A stretch of 64,000 nucleotides of DNA from Bacteroidales bacterium (lineage in GTDB: Bacteria; Bacteroidota; Bacteroidia; Bacteroidales; P3), in assembly GCA_017480185.1 (NCBI GenBank), contig JAFVBC010000001.1, forward strand, positions 53,271 to 117,270, in the 5' to 3' direction. The notes under the pieces are model-generated. The model had not been told where the DNA came from. It saw only the letters and a list, made by a program, of their open reading frames with translations, and made no database searches. The position numbers were made by a program, and so were the translations under genes. Positions 54,310 through 63,998 of the stretch are shown here, in pieces (position 1 is the stretch's first letter; the number at the start of each line of letters is the position of its first letter).

Positions 54310-54368
54310 TCAGGCTTAAAAAACAGCATTGGGGCAATTTTTTTCTTGCGATGTTGTTATTGTGAATT

Positions 54369-55190
54369 ATGGCAACGATAGAAAAAGCTATACTGAACCG
54401 TACAGAGTTGCTTGTTGGCAGCAAGGCTCTGCAACACATTGCGCAGGCAAGAGTGATACTGTTTGGCGTGGGAGGCGTGGGCAGTTGGTGTGCCGAGGGA
54501 CTGGTACGCAGCGGCATTCGCCATCTGACCATTGTCGACAGCGACCGCGTGTGCGTTACCAACATCAATCGCCAGGTTATGGCCACCACCGCCACCATTG
54601 GGCAGGTGAAAGTCGACGCACTGCGCAATCGGCTACTCGAAATCAATCCCACAGCCGAAATAACCTCCATGCAGGAGATTTATAGCCAAGACACTGCACC
54701 GTCTTTCAATCTTTCGACCTACGACTATGTGGTGGATGCCATAGATAGTCTGTCGTGCAAAACCGACCTCCTCGTACGTGCATCGCAGCGAGATTGTACG
54801 GCTATGTTGGTTAGCTCGATGGGAGCATCGTTGAAGATGGACCCCACACAAATACGTGTATCAGAGTTTTGGGACGTGAATGGATGCCCACTTGCACGAG
54901 CAGTGCGTCGCAGAATGAAGCGCCTGAAACAGTTCCCCCAACGAAAATTCCAATGCGTATGGAGCCCCGAGGTGCTACCCAACCGTGGTGCAGGAGTGTC
55001 GGCCTGTGGCAGTAGCGCCTGCATGTGCCCAAAGACGACTTGTCCCTCGTCGCGCGCCGACCTGGAGAACCACGAATGGTGCAGTAGCAAAGCCCAAATC
55101 AATGGCACTATGGCTCACATCACCGCCATAATGGGTTTCACCCTGTCTGGCCTAATTCTGCAACACCTTTATCAAACTTCCGACAGGTAA
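54369..55190 (+). CDS. tcdA: tRNA threonylcarbamoyladenosine dehydratase
   Basis: 273 residues, E1/ThiF fold. ATP-binding GVGGVGSW (about 35-42), the VDSDRVCVTNINRQ motif and a YVVDAIDS strand. A Cys-rich segment near the C terminus (SACGSSACMCPK) is typical of TcdA. It cyclises t6A37 to ct6A in ANN-decoding tRNAs. Single gene, 60 bp after repeat locus D, convergent with the YiiX-like gene. Confidence 0.92.
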   Translation: MATIEKAILNRTELLVGSKALQHIAQARVILFGVGGVGSWCAEGLVRSGIRHLTIVDSDRVCVTNINRQVMATTATIGQVKVDALRNRLLEINPTAEITSMQEIYSQDTAPSFNLSTYDYVVDAIDSLSCKTDLLVRASQRDCTAMLVSSMGASLKMDPTQIRVSEFWDVNGCPLARAVRRRMKRLKQFPQRKFQCVWSPEVLPNRGAGVSACGSSACMCPKTTCPSSRADLENHEWCSSKAQINGTMAHITAIMGFTLSGLILQHLYQTSDR

Positions 55191-55267
55191 ATGACGCAGA
55201 AACATCGTCATCCATTCTCATAAGGCTGCAAAAACCAATTAAGCCTATCGCAACCGACAGCCCTACC

Positions 55268-55810
55268 CTACAACACTTTTTTAAGACAATCGGCACGCGA
55301 AAGGTCGGTGGGATTTGACCCATCAATGCCCTCGGGCACAGCCATGTGCAGCCGTCGAAAGTGCTTGCGCCAATAGCGTGGCATCCGTCCCCGAGCATCC
55401 CTAAACCGCATAGGCTTATTGGTAAAAAGCTGATGTCCGTCGGTATCTTTATAACACTCCACAATCAGCTCCGAGCAATAATAAGCATCGTTGTTTGGCA
55501 GAAAACGAAAATCGTATGGTTTGCCAACAAGACTCCGTGCCTTCGACAGCGTAGCAAGGGTATCAAACGGTATGTCTACCCTATACACCCCCACCCTGCC
55601 ATCCACCTCAAGCCTACGACGTGCAACCCCGTGCGCCGTCGAGGCATCTATCATATACACCTCGTTGCCAACCCTCTCAACCATAGCCACATGGGTATAC
55701 TGCCCTGTCGACTGCCTCACAGCACCACCCATCCCCGTTGTATCTTCGAAAAACAGCAAGTCGCCACTCATAAGTAGCGTTGTCAACAAAACCAAAAGTG
55801 AGTCTACCAT
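55268..55810 (-). CDS. YiiX/YebB-like permuted papain-fold hydrolase
   Basis: 180 residues from ATG 55810, giving a short signal-like start (MVDSLLVLLTTLLMSGD); the longer frame runs back into the etf terminator. Permuted NlpC/P60-type motifs: GDLLFF, H40 in THVAMVE, and the nucleophile C112 in YYCSELI. Relatives are amidases or peptidases, often for cell-wall or lipid substrates. It begins only 5 bp beyond the T tract of the etf terminator. Confidence 0.85.
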   Translation of the reverse strand: MVDSLLVLLTTLLMSGDLLFFEDTTGMGGAVRQSTGQYTHVAMVERVGNEVYMIDASTAHGVARRRLEVDGRVGVYRVDIPFDTLATLSKARSLVGKPYDFRFLPNNDAYYCSELIVECYKDTDGHQLFTNKPMRFRDARGRMPRYWRKHFRRLHMAVPEGIDGSNPTDLSRADCLKKVL

Positions 55811-55814
55811 AGCA

Positions 55815-55858
55815 TAAAAGAAAAAGTTGCGGCGGCACGGGTACCGTGCCGCCGCAAC
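55815..55858 (-). terminator. terminator of the bcd-etf operon
   Basis: Perfect 15-bp stem (55826-55840 with 55844-55858), loop gta, followed on the minus strand by TTTTTCTTTT. Confidence 0.9.
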
Positions 55859-55884
55859 CATTATTTACTCTTTGTGCATACTTC

Positions 55885-56895
55885 TTATTTCTGCATGCTC
55901 TTCAAACGCTCGGTCAACATGGGAACAATCTTGTGCAAATCGCCAACAATGCCCAAGTCTGCCACACTGAAAATAGGAGCATACTTGTCTTTATTGATAG
56001 CAATAATCAAATCGCTCTCCTCCATGCCAGCCAAGTGTTGAATAGCGCCACTGATGCCACATGCCATATACAAAGCAGGACGCACCGTCTTACCAGTTTG
56101 TCCGACCTGACGACTCTGCTCCATAACACCAGCATCGACCATAGCACGGCTGCTACTCACTTCGCCACCAAGTTCTTTTGCCAAAGCCTCAAGCTTGGCA
56201 AAGCCCTCTTTATTGCCTACGCCACGACCACCCGACACCAGCACTTTTGCCTCGCTAATATCGGTCACCGTCTTCTCTTCCTTAACGGTCTTCACCAACT
56301 TCACGCGAGCAATCTTCTCGGTGTCAAACTTCACATCCACACAGATCACTTCGCCTTTACGGTTAGCATCGGCCGTCAGCTTCTGCATCACACCAGGACG
56401 CACTGTCGACATCTGTGGACGAGTGTTCTTACACAGAATAGTAGCCATCAAGTTGCCTCCAAAAGCCGGACGTGTCATTCTGAATTCATGAGCCTCATCA
56501 TCACTAATTTCCAACTTCGTAGCATCAGCCGTCAAACCAGTGCGATTGCGAGCACTCACGCGCGGACCCAAATCACGTCCGATAGTTGTGGCACCGATGA
56601 GCATAATACTCGGTTTGTACTCCTTAATAATGTGAGTAATAGCCTCGGTATAGGGTTCTGTCAGATAGTCTTTCAACAAATCGTTGTCAACCACCATCAC
56701 CTTATCTGCACCATGGGCAATCAACGTTTGAGCCAAAGGCTTAACATCCTTGCCAAGCAACATTGCCACCACATTCTCATTGTTGGCATCGGCCAACTCG
56801 CGAGCTTTGCCAAGCAACTCCAATGCCACATTCTGCAATTTGCCGTCGCGCTGCTCGGCAAACACATATACATCTTTATATTCAGCTAAATTCAT
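55885..56895 (-). CDS. etfA: electron transfer flavoprotein alpha subunit
   Basis: 336 residues from ATG 56895 (a TTG at 56904 is in frame but unneeded). The C-terminal FAD-binding domain is present, with the SGGRGVG motif, RPALYMACGISGAIQH and the IAINKDKYAPIF block. With EtfB it accepts electrons from or donates to butyryl-CoA dehydrogenase; in anaerobes such an Etf-Bcd complex can bifurcate electrons to ferredoxin, which Rnf could use. Starts 6 bp after etfB. Confidence 0.95.
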   Translation of the reverse strand: MNLAEYKDVYVFAEQRDGKLQNVALELLGKARELADANNENVVAMLLGKDVKPLAQTLIAHGADKVMVVDNDLLKDYLTEPYTEAITHIIKEYKPSIMLIGATTIGRDLGPRVSARNRTGLTADATKLEISDDEAHEFRMTRPAFGGNLMATILCKNTRPQMSTVRPGVMQKLTADANRKGEVICVDVKFDTEKIARVKLVKTVKEEKTVTDISEAKVLVSGGRGVGNKEGFAKLEALAKELGGEVSSSRAMVDAGVMEQSRQVGQTGKTVRPALYMACGISGAIQHLAGMEESDLIIAINKDKYAPIFSVADLGIVGDLHKIVPMLTERLKSMQK

Positions 56896-56900
56896 GGCTT

Positions 56901-57686
56901 TCAAATTATGTGTTTTTCTTTCAATTTGTTCACAATCAACTCAACAGCTTCCTCTGCACCAACTTCAAATGTCTGACCCGCAGGTTTCAATTGCTTCGGG
57001 AACGACTTGTAAACGTTAGTCGGCGAACCGGCCTTACCTATATGCTCATCTGGCACATTGATGCGGTCTGCACCCCAAACTTCCACTTCCTTATTCCAAG
57101 CTTCAACGATGCCGTTTACAGTCATGTAGCGCGGTTGCACCGCACTTGCCAATGCCGTCACAACACACGGGGCCTGCATCTGTAGCACTTGGTAACCATC
57201 TTCAAGTTGCTTACGAATGGTAAAGGTCTTCGAAGCTTCATCGTACTGCAGATCCTCCATGTACGACACTTGAGGCAGGTCAAGATGTTCGGCTATCTGA
57301 GGTCCAACCTGTGCGGTGTCGCCATCTATGGCTTGACGTCCGGTGATGACCAGGTCAAAGTCCATTGTGCGCAAGGCACCAGCAATGGCACTACTGGTTG
57401 CTAAGGTGTCGGCACCACCCAGTTTACGGTCGGTAAGCAAGATGGCACGGTCTACACCCATGGCAAGGGCTTCGCGAAGTATAGCTTCGGCTTGGGGAAG
57501 TCCCATGGTGATGACTGTGACGTGTGCGCCAAATTTGTCTTTAAGCTGAAGAGCAAATTCGAGACCTCCTTTGTCGTCGGGGTTCATAATTGAGGGTACT
57601 CCCTCGCGGATGAGTGTGCCAGTGACGGGGTTTATCTTAACCTCGGTAGTGTTGGGCACTTGTTTTATGCAAACTACTATATTCAT
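56901..57686 (-). CDS. etfB: electron transfer flavoprotein beta subunit
   Basis: 261 residues. AMP/FAD-binding region with CIKQVPNT at the start, the GMGVDRAILLTD segment and ITGRQAIDGDTAQVGP, the EtfB signature. Partner of EtfA. It lies 34 bp after the 82-residue gene in the bcd operon. Confidence 0.95.
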   Translation of the reverse strand: MNIVVCIKQVPNTTEVKINPVTGTLIREGVPSIMNPDDKGGLEFALQLKDKFGAHVTVITMGLPQAEAILREALAMGVDRAILLTDRKLGGADTLATSSAIAGALRTMDFDLVITGRQAIDGDTAQVGPQIAEHLDLPQVSYMEDLQYDEASKTFTIRKQLEDGYQVLQMQAPCVVTALASAVQPRYMTVNGIVEAWNKEVEVWGADRINVPDEHIGKAGSPTNVYKSFPKQLKPAGQTFEVGAEEAVELIVNKLKEKHII

Positions 57687-57719
57687 ATGTGTCTTGTATT
57701 TCGATTGTTGCTGTGAGAA

Positions 57720-57968
57720 TCAGTTGCTGAACGGGTGTTTTATTTTTTGTTTAATAGCGTCGCCTATAATGTTTCGGGCTTCGGTTATGACCTCTGCGGC
57801 ACGAGTTTCGTCCCAACCTAAACGTTGTGCAACCTCTTTTGCAATAGTGTCTTGCTCGTTTTTAAGAAAGAAAGGACTATCTTCAAGTATGCTAACTATG
57901 GTCGAAGCTTCGTTCTCGGCACAGCCACTGGTTTGAACCAATTTGCTTATTAAACTATTTTTGTCCAC
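57720..57968 (-). CDS. small helical protein inside the bcd-etf operon, unknown
   Basis: 82 residues with a GTG start at 57968, 14 bp after the bcd stop and 34 bp before etfB. No ATG alternative exists, but the spacing and strand support a real gene. Predicted all-helical, with an internal RLGWDETRAAEVITEARNI stretch. No signal peptide, Cys cluster or membrane segment. I do not recognise it; position suggests a role tied to Bcd-Etf. Confidence 0.7.
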   Translation of the reverse strand: MDKNSLISKLVQTSGCAENEASTIVSILEDSPFFLKNEQDTIAKEVAQRLGWDETRAAEVITEARNIIGDAIKQKIKHPFSN

Positions 57969-57982
57969 AACTGTTTCTTGTT

Positions 57983-59122
57983 TTACTTGAACAGTTTACC
58001 TGCAATAACCATGCGTTGCACTTCGCTTGTGCCTTCGTAGATTTCGGTAATCTTGGCATCACGCATCATGCGTTCAACTGGGTATTCGCGAGTGTAGCCA
58101 TAGCCACCGTGGAACTGGACGGCTTTGGTGGTAACTTCCATTGCTGTTTCGGCAGCAAAGAGTTTAGCCATTGCAGCGTCGGCGCTGTATGGCAGTCCCA
58201 TGTCTTTCTTGTAGTGGGCTGCACGGACGAGCAAACGGGCGGCTTGAACTTTGGTTTCAAGGTCGGCCATTTGGAATTGTGTGTTTTGGAATTTGCTCAA
58301 CGGACGACCAAATTGTTTACGCTCTTTGGTGTATTTTACGGTTTCGTCCATTGCACCTTGGGCAATACCCAGGGCTTGGCTGGCTATACCGATACGTCCT
58401 CCGTCGAGGGTTTTCATGGCTATTGAGAAGCCTTTACCCAATTGACCAAGTTGACGATCTTTGGGTATGCGGCAGTCTTCGAATATAAGTTCGGTGGTGG
58501 CAGAACCACGGATGCCCAGTTTTTTCTCTTTCTTACCAATGGAGAAGCCCGGGTCGCCCTGCTCGACGATGAAGGCGCTGATGCCTTTTGTGCCGAGGCT
58601 CTTATCGGTCATGGCAAAGATGACATAGACGTGAGCATAGCCACCGTTGGTGATGAATATTTTGCTGCCATTGAGCACCCACTCTTCGCCCTCAAGGACG
58701 GCTTGCGTTTGTTGACCAGCGGCATCGGTACCGGCATTGGGTTCGGTCAGGCCGAAGGCGCCAATCCATTCTCCACTTGCCAGTTTGGGCAGGTATTTCA
58801 TTTTTTGTTCTTCGGTGCCGTGCTCAAGAATGGGGGCGCAGCAGAGGGATGTGTGAGCCGAGAGGACCACGCCTGTGGTGGCGCAATGACGGCTGAGCTC
58901 TTCAACGGCCATGCCGTACATGATGTTGGTGCCGCCAGCACCGCCGTATTGGGTAGGGATGGGTATGCCCATGAGACCTATTTTACCCATTTTTTTAACG
59001 GTCTCGACGGGGAAGCGCTCCTCTTCGTCGATTTCAGCGGCAAGGGGTTTCACCTCTTTCTCCGCGAACTCTCTAATCATTTGCAGGAAGAGTTCTTCCT
59101 GTTTGGTGTAACTGAAATCCAT
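57983..59122 (-). CDS. bcd: acyl-CoA dehydrogenase, butyryl-CoA dehydrogenase type
   Basis: 379 residues, the short-chain acyl-CoA dehydrogenase length. FAD-binding GLTEPNAGTDAAG, ITNGGYAHV, the GTSE segment with catalytic base E363 in IYEGTSE, and KQFGRPLSKFQ. It reduces crotonyl-CoA to butyryl-CoA with Etf. First of bcd, 82-residue gene, etfB, etfA; ridA precedes it by 56 bp and may share its transcript. Confidence 0.94.
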   Translation of the reverse strand: MDFSYTKQEELFLQMIREFAEKEVKPLAAEIDEEERFPVETVKKMGKIGLMGIPIPTQYGGAGGTNIMYGMAVEELSRHCATTGVVLSAHTSLCCAPILEHGTEEQKMKYLPKLASGEWIGAFGLTEPNAGTDAAGQQTQAVLEGEEWVLNGSKIFITNGGYAHVYVIFAMTDKSLGTKGISAFIVEQGDPGFSIGKKEKKLGIRGSATTELIFEDCRIPKDRQLGQLGKGFSIAMKTLDGGRIGIASQALGIAQGAMDETVKYTKERKQFGRPLSKFQNTQFQMADLETKVQAARLLVRAAHYKKDMGLPYSADAAMAKLFAAETAMEVTTKAVQFHGGYGYTREYPVERMMRDAKITEIYEGTSEVQRMVIAGKLFK

Positions 59123-59178
59123 TATTTATAGTTGTTTTTGTTTTGTTTTCAAGATAGGGGTAATCACTCTGCGGTGTG

Positions 59179-59556
59179 TTATTTCACGGCGATGGTCTCA
59201 ATTTCGACCATTGCGCCCAGTGGCAGTGCCTGCACGGCAAAGGCAGCGCGAGCAGGGCTGTCGGTGGGATAGTATTTGGCGTAGACTTCGTTCATGGGCT
59301 TGAAGTAATCCATCGAAGCAAGCAGACAGGTGCTCTTCACCACGTCGGCAAAGGTGTAGCCCGCCTCATCGAGGATTGCTTTTATGTTTTTCATCACCTG
59401 TTCGGTCTGTTCGGTTATGCCACCTTCAACCACTTTGCCAGTGGCAGGGTCGACTGGCACTTGACCCGAGATGTAGAGTGTGCCTCCCACTTCAACTGCT
59501 TGGCTATATGGACCTATTGCAGCCGGGGCTTTGGGGGTGTTGATGATTCGTTTCAT
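59179..59556 (-). CDS. ridA: RidA family enamine/imine deaminase
   Basis: 125 residues from ATG 59556 (MKRIINTPKAPAAIGPYSQA); the longer frame is not supported. The RidA signatures GPYSQAV, SGQVPVDP and the conserved Arg in SPARAAFAV are present. It hydrolyses reactive enamines such as 2-aminoacrylate from pyridoxal-phosphate enzymes. Its place before the fermentation operon fits amino-acid catabolism. Confidence 0.92.
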   Translation of the reverse strand: MKRIINTPKAPAAIGPYSQAVEVGGTLYISGQVPVDPATGKVVEGGITEQTEQVMKNIKAILDEAGYTFADVVKSTCLLASMDYFKPMNEVYAKYYPTDSPARAAFAVQALPLGAMVEIETIAVK

Positions 59557-59887
59557 AGGTTGCGAGTTGTTATTTTCTCTTAAAGGTTTTGAAAGTGCAA
59601 ATTTACATTTTTTTTCAGAATAGTCATGCTTTGCTTCTCTTTTTTTCAACACATGCAGTTAAGTTGTTGAATTAAAGGTAGTTTCCACCAACGATGCTTA
59701 TTGGCACACCCTGCCCACCATAGGCTGTTCTAACAGTGATCATGAGGGCATGCGATATGCCCCAATTGTGGGGGCTGTCGGTTTTGGGGGTGCCTGTTGT
59801 GTGTTCAACAGACCGTGGTGCAGCTGTTTTAGGCGGGTGGTTGAGGTGGTTTTTCGCTGTAGATGGTCGGTGTCTGTCTATGTTGCG
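59557..59887. other. interval between ridA and xerD
   Basis: 331 bases without a gene. A TAAATTTG box (59598-59605, minus strand) serves ridA. The rest, around 59650-59880, is G/T-rich on the plus strand; I see no repeat, hairpin or frame worth calling. Confidence 0.6.
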
Positions 59888-60814
59888 TCAGTGCTTGGCG
59901 TAGTGTGGGTGGTATGCTGCTATGGTGGTGCGAAGGGTTTCGCGCGAGAGGTGGGTGTATATTTCTGTTGTTGCAATCGACTCGTGTCCCAACATCTCTT
60001 GCACGGCACGCAGGTCGGCTCCATGCTCAACCAGTTCGGTAGCAAAGCTGTGTCGCAACGAGTGTGGACTCACCGTCTTTTGTATACCAGCGTCGCGCAC
60101 GGCCTGCTGCAGGAACATGAATACAAACTGTCGTGAAAGGGGGGTACCAAGGCGGTTGAGGAATACATATTTCTCGCATCCCGGTCGAGGACGACCCGCC
60201 GAACGCACGGTGTGAATATAGGTTTCAAGCAGTTGCATTGCTCTGTCGTTGACCGGCACCCAACGTTCTTTATTGCCCTTGCCAATCACCTGTAGCCACA
60301 TTTCCTCGGCATAAATGTTTGACAGACGAAGGTTTACCAATTCCGATACGCGCAAACCACACCCATACAGCACCTCGACAATCACGTAGTTGCGATACAT
60401 GTCGGGTCTACTCAAATCGAATGTTTGCTGAATTGCTTCGACCTCGGCATCGGTGAGCACATCGGGCAGGTGCAGTGCTCGCTCTGGCAAATCCAGACGC
60501 GAGGCGGGATTGTCGATCATCTTGTCGGTAATCACCATCATGCGGTAGAATGTGCGCCAGCCTACAATCATGCGTCGTTGCGACGATGGGGACACTCCGA
60601 CATCGGTCAGCAAAGCCACCAAAGCGCGCAAATGTTCCAGCTTGACCTGCGTAGGCGAAAGGTCATGCTGCTGCGCATAACTTGACAGGTGGGCAAAATC
60701 GTTCAGATAGGCCTCGATGCTATTGTCGGCCATGGCTCGCTCAAGGCGCAGATGAAGTTCAAATTCACGCCGCGAAGCAGCCCATTGTGCAGCCAATGTG
60801 TCCCTTTTTGCCAT
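59888..60814 (-). CDS. xerD: tyrosine recombinase XerD
   Basis: 308 residues from ATG 60814, the normal Xer length; the longer frame would cross the -7 box. SAM-like N-terminal core-binding domain, then the catalytic domain with R155, K179, H251, R254, H277 and nucleophile Y286 (IYTH). It resolves chromosome dimers at dif with XerC. There is no mobile-element context, so a housekeeping role is likely. Transcribed away from gapA. Confidence 0.9.
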   Translation of the reverse strand: MAKRDTLAAQWAASRREFELHLRLERAMADNSIEAYLNDFAHLSSYAQQHDLSPTQVKLEHLRALVALLTDVGVSPSSQRRMIVGWRTFYRMMVITDKMIDNPASRLDLPERALHLPDVLTDAEVEAIQQTFDLSRPDMYRNYVIVEVLYGCGLRVSELVNLRLSNIYAEEMWLQVIGKGNKERWVPVNDRAMQLLETYIHTVRSAGRPRPGCEKYVFLNRLGTPLSRQFVFMFLQQAVRDAGIQKTVSPHSLRHSFATELVEHGADLRAVQEMLGHESIATTEIYTHLSRETLRTTIAAYHPHYAKH

Positions 60815-60828
60815 TTGGAAAAACGCTG

Positions 60829-60836
60829 CAAAGATA
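60829..60836 (-). promoter_or_regulatory. -7 box just upstream of xerD
   Basis: TATCTTTG on the minus strand, 14 bases before the ATG, so the leader would be under ten bases. Confidence 0.5.
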
Positions 60837-60934
60837 ACAAGAAAAACGCCCACAACGCCCCTAATCTCGACACAGTTTGGGTGGAGCAACACAACGTCGA
60901 GGTGGCTTTGACGTAGCAAGTAGGGATCATGTAA

Positions 60935-61043
60935 GGCCGTTCTTCAGTTGTTCTTCAGTTGTTCTTCAGTCAATGACTGAAGAACAACTGAAGAACAACT
61001 GAAGAACGGCCGAAGTTGATGCTTAGTTGATGCCTAATTGTCC
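60935..61043. repeat. 77-bp perfect palindrome plus 11-bp units
   Basis: Arms 60935-60972 and 60974-61011 (38 bp each) are exact reverse complements around a central A. Each arm contains three 11-mers (ttcttcagttg twice, then ttcttcagtca). It continues as cgaagttgatg (61011), cttagttgatg (61022) and cctaattgtcc (61033-61043), the same units as locus A. It lies between xerD and gapA; the rest of 60815-61250 has only -7 boxes. Confidence 0.95.
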
Positions 61044-61163
61044 CTCCGGTGAGCCGAGTCAGTGAGCGCAACTTTGTGCAGTTTATTCCCTGCTATAGAG
61101 TGGTTTGAATGGAGGTGCAGGGGCGATAGCATTTAATCATGCGCCACATCATTGTGCCATTAA

Positions 61164-62258
<1,095 letters not shown>

Positions 62259-62293
62259 ACCCTCACACATCCAACCCATAAAACAGCAACATC

Positions 62294-62322
62294 GGGGGAC
62301 GGCTCGTCGCCGTTCCCCTTTT
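62294..62322 (+). terminator. gapA terminator
   Basis: Ten-bp stem (62294-62303 with 62309-62318, one G-U pair), TCGTC loop, TTTT. Confidence 0.8.
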
Positions 62323-62346
62323 GCATAAACATGTTTCAAACAAACC

Positions 62347-63093
62347 ATGCTTCTTCAGAACAAAACAGCAATCATAACAGGAGCCACACGTGGCATAGGT
62401 AAAGCCATTGCCGAACGGTTTGCAAAAGAGGGATGCAACATAGCATTCTGTGGACGCACAAGGTCGGATCAAATGGTCGAGGTGGAGCAATCGCTATGCA
62501 AAATGGGAATTAAGGCTAAAGGCTATGCGGCCAACGTAGCCAACATGGACGAGGCTCAACAGTTTGTAAACAATGCAATAGCCGACTTCGGACAGGTAGA
62601 CATATTGATAAACAACGCCGGAATAACCGACGATGCAGCCATGAAACGCATGACAGAACAGCAGTTCGACAGCGTGGTTAACACAAATCTAAAGTCGGTG
62701 TTCTGCATGACCAAAGCCATACAACCACACATGTGGCGTCGCGGCGGCGGAGCAATCGTAAACATCAGTTCGGTGGTGGGCATAGCAGGCAACTATAATC
62801 AAGCCAACTATGCCGCATCAAAAGCCGGAGTAATAGGGTTCAGCAAAAGTTGCGCCAAAGAGTTTGCAGCCCGCAACATAAGAGTAAACGTGGTGTGCCC
62901 TGGCTTTATAGAAACAGAAATGACATCTCAAGTGTCGGCCGAACTATTGTCCGTGTGGTGTCAACGCATACCCATGAAGCGCCCAGGTACGCCTGACGAA
63001 GTAGCACAAGCCTGCGTCTTCTTGGCAAGCGACATGTCAACCTACATCACAAGCCTTGTAATGCCAATATGCGGAGGAATGGAAGATGCGTAG
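62347..63093 (+). CDS. fabG: 3-oxoacyl-ACP reductase
   Basis: 248 residues, short-chain dehydrogenase fold. NADP-binding GATRGIG, NNAG, catalytic S142 (or S141), Y155 and K159 (YAASK). Reduces 3-oxoacyl-ACP in fatty-acid synthesis. The C-terminal ILASDMSTYIT-type region fits FabG, though other SDR roles cannot be excluded from one gene. Overlaps the next gene by 8 bp. Confidence 0.88.
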   Translation: MLLQNKTAIITGATRGIGKAIAERFAKEGCNIAFCGRTRSDQMVEVEQSLCKMGIKAKGYAANVANMDEAQQFVNNAIADFGQVDILINNAGITDDAAMKRMTEQQFDSVVNTNLKSVFCMTKAIQPHMWRRGGGAIVNISSVVGIAGNYNQANYAASKAGVIGFSKSCAKEFAARNIRVNVVCPGFIETEMTSQVSAELLSVWCQRIPMKRPGTPDEVAQACVFLASDMSTYITSLVMPICGGMEDA

Positions 63094-63961
63094 AATAGGT
63101 CTACTTCTTATATCTCTGCTATTTTTTTCATGCGTCAATAACAACACGCCCGTAGTGGAAACGGTAGTGGTAACCGACGACTATGGACGTAACACCGCCG
63201 TACCAAAACGGCCACAAAGGGTGGTGTCGTTATCGCCATCGGTGACAGAAATAATGTATGCCATCGGGGCCGACAGCCTACTTGTGGGGCGCACCGACTT
63301 TTGCACCTTCCCACCACAGTGTCAAACAATCCCATCAATCGGGGGCATCTCAAACCTTAACGTCGAACAAGTGGCTGCACAAAAGCCCGACTTGATTATC
63401 AGTGGGTCGATGGTAAACAAGAAAAACAGCGAACAATTCGACGAGTTGGGAATACCCATCGTGTTTGTTATTGAGAAGCCTGTATTTACAGCCATTTACG
63501 ACAACATATCTACCATAGGCCAATTAGTCGGACACGAACAACAGGCCGACAGTCTGAACCGCCTACTAAAAAGCCACGTAGATAGTCTGCCACACACACA
63601 TTCAGAGCAACACACGTGCTACTATGTAGTAGGCTACGGGCCCGGAGGCAATTTCACGGCTGGAGGAAATACCTATATAAACGATATATTGAATATGGCA
63701 GGATGCCGAAATATTGCTGACGGAGTTGAAGGATGGAGCTACAGTCTTGAGGCTTTGATGCAAGCCGATCCTGAATACATCATCATACGGCGGCAAGATT
63801 CGGCTGGTTTTGTCAACACTCGCCCCTACTCATCGCTCACAGCAGTAAAAGAAGGCAAGGTGATAGGCATGGAAAGCAGTACGATTGACCTTCAAGTGCC
63901 ACGCAATATTGATGCAATAAAGACTCTACGCAAGCGTATATCGCAAACCGCCATAAGGTAG
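63086..63961 (+). CDS. BtuF-like ABC-transporter substrate-binding lipoprotein
   Basis: 291 residues with lipobox FFSC (C16). Class III periplasmic-binding fold with PQRVVSLSPSVTEIMYAIGA at the N terminus and the IGGISNLNVEQV segment, typical of cobalamin, heme or siderophore carriers. Cobalamin is attractive given the B12-dependent KamDE, but the ligand is not proven. The cognate permease and ATPase are not in the window; the gene ends 39 bp before the window edge. Confidence 0.8.
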   Translation: MRRIGLLLISLLFFSCVNNNTPVVETVVVTDDYGRNTAVPKRPQRVVSLSPSVTEIMYAIGADSLLVGRTDFCTFPPQCQTIPSIGGISNLNVEQVAAQKPDLIISGSMVNKKNSEQFDELGIPIVFVIEKPVFTAIYDNISTIGQLVGHEQQADSLNRLLKSHVDSLPHTHSEQHTCYYVVGYGPGGNFTAGGNTYINDILNMAGCRNIADGVEGWSYSLEALMQADPEYIIIRRQDSAGFVNTRPYSSLTAVKEGKVIGMESSTIDLQVPRNIDAIKTLRKRISQTAIR

Positions 63962-63974
63962 ACAGAATGACAGA

Positions 63975-63998
63975 GGGGCGGGGCCCCCGCCCCGCCCC
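63975..63998 (+). terminator. GC-only hairpin at the window end
   Basis: Ten-bp all-GC stem (63975-63984 with 63989-63998), loop cccc. The window ends two bases later, so a T tract cannot be checked. Confidence 0.6.

Noticed and set aside
55846-56889. 347-residue plus-strand frame opposite etfA
   Set aside because: Antisense shadow of etfA, which has full family signatures; the frame's composition (many His, Ser, Thr) is typical of a mirrored codon pattern.
59888-60919. Phage or transposon integrase
   Set aside because: 308-residue Xer layout with no other mobile genes, attachment site or tRNA nearby.
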